This document shows, piece after piece, positions 42,293 to 42,375 of a stretch of 42,375 nucleotides of DNA. Positions within the stretch are counted from its first letter, which is position 1. Each line of letters opens with the position of its first letter. The DNA is from an uncultured Bacteroidales bacterium (GTDB lineage: Bacteria > Bacteroidota > Bacteroidia > Bacteroidales > Bacteroidaceae): assembly GCA_902771725.1 (NCBI GenBank), contig CACXXT010000022.1, positions 1-42,375 on the forward strand, read 5' to 3'. Below the pieces are notes generated by a model. The model saw only the letters and a list, made by a program, of their open reading frames with translations. It searched no databases and was not told where the DNA came from. Position numbers and translations under genes: made by a program.

Positions 42293-42375
42293 TTAATTAT
42301 CCTTGAGTACTTGATAGGGCTTGATTCGCGTGGCCTTCCACACCTGCTGCCAGAGCGTGAGGGCGCAGAGCAGCA
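42293..42375 (-). CDS. ABC transporter permease, C-terminal end (partial)
   Basis: The last 26 or so codons of a minus-strand gene cut by the window edge. They read LLCALTLWQQVWKATRIKPY then QVLKDN and a TAA stop at 42293-42295. The ATRIKPYQVLK ending matches the C-terminus of MacB/FtsX-family permeases. The stop is 12 nt before the ATPase start, the same operon. Confidence 0.75.
   Translation of the reverse strand, partial: LLCALTLWQQVWKATRIKPYQVLKDN

Overview
The window is a chromosome segment of a Bacteroidales bacterium, probably Prevotella-like. This rests on the TAnnTTTG -7 promoter boxes upstream of many genes, lipoboxes of the A-G-A-C type, the bifunctional ThrA followed by an ApgM-type proposed homoserine kinase, a tatA-tatC-ferredoxin-aldo/keto reductase cluster, polysaccharide-degrading lipoproteins, and gene products that look most like Bacteroidales families. 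The DNA is fairly GC-rich, which produces many long antisense shadow frames. No rRNA, tRNA or CRISPR array was seen. No stretch above 300 bases lacks a gene.

Layout. 71-4633 (minus): threonine operon part, thrA followed by an ApgM-like proposed homoserine kinase that carries several in-frame insertions and a C-terminal DUF559 nuclease domain; thrC would be expected beyond the left edge. 4729-8354 (minus): recJ and recQ, overlapping. 8557-11206 (minus): a secreted C1 (bleomycin-hydrolase type) peptidase and an M24 aminopeptidase P. 11223-12732 (minus): a clostripain-family (C11) lipoprotein peptidase and a small conserved protein. 12824-18186 (plus): an orphan histidine kinase, then the yceD-rpmF-fabH-era-der housekeeping run. 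18304-20091 (plus): a carboxyltransferase protein whose biotin domain has lost its biotin lysine. 20316-24222 (plus): a small secreted protein, then a GH76 and a GH18-like enzyme with matching C-terminal tails. 24245-26392 (minus): dnaG. 26479-31674 (minus): GH105, DUF362 and PL26-type rhamnogalacturonan genes, with a divergent DUF4861 gene at 31857-33101. 33105-33611 (minus): outer-membrane beta-barrel. 33781-37878 (plus): tatA, tatC and two Tat-type Fe-S cargo genes. 37933-38775 (minus): cyclohexadienyl-dehydratase-like lipoprotein. 38884-42375 (minus): HlyD adaptor, TolC channel, ABC ATPase and the end of an ABC permease, forming one efflux operon.

The most unusual part is 1-2203. A GC-rich palindromic repeat (arms CCCCTCCC and GGGGAGGG around TAACA) occurs as inverted pairs. 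A short pair (771-870) and a long pair (1-561) share the same inner ends, and the long pair encloses the DUF559 PD-(D/E)XK-type nuclease domain. A third pair (2082-2203) fills the whole thrA/kinase junction and supplies the kinase start codon. All are read in frame, so one essential-looking metabolic gene carries three element insertions. This looks like a REPIN/RAYT-style arrangement in which a DUF559 nuclease takes the place of the transposase; that interpretation is inference.
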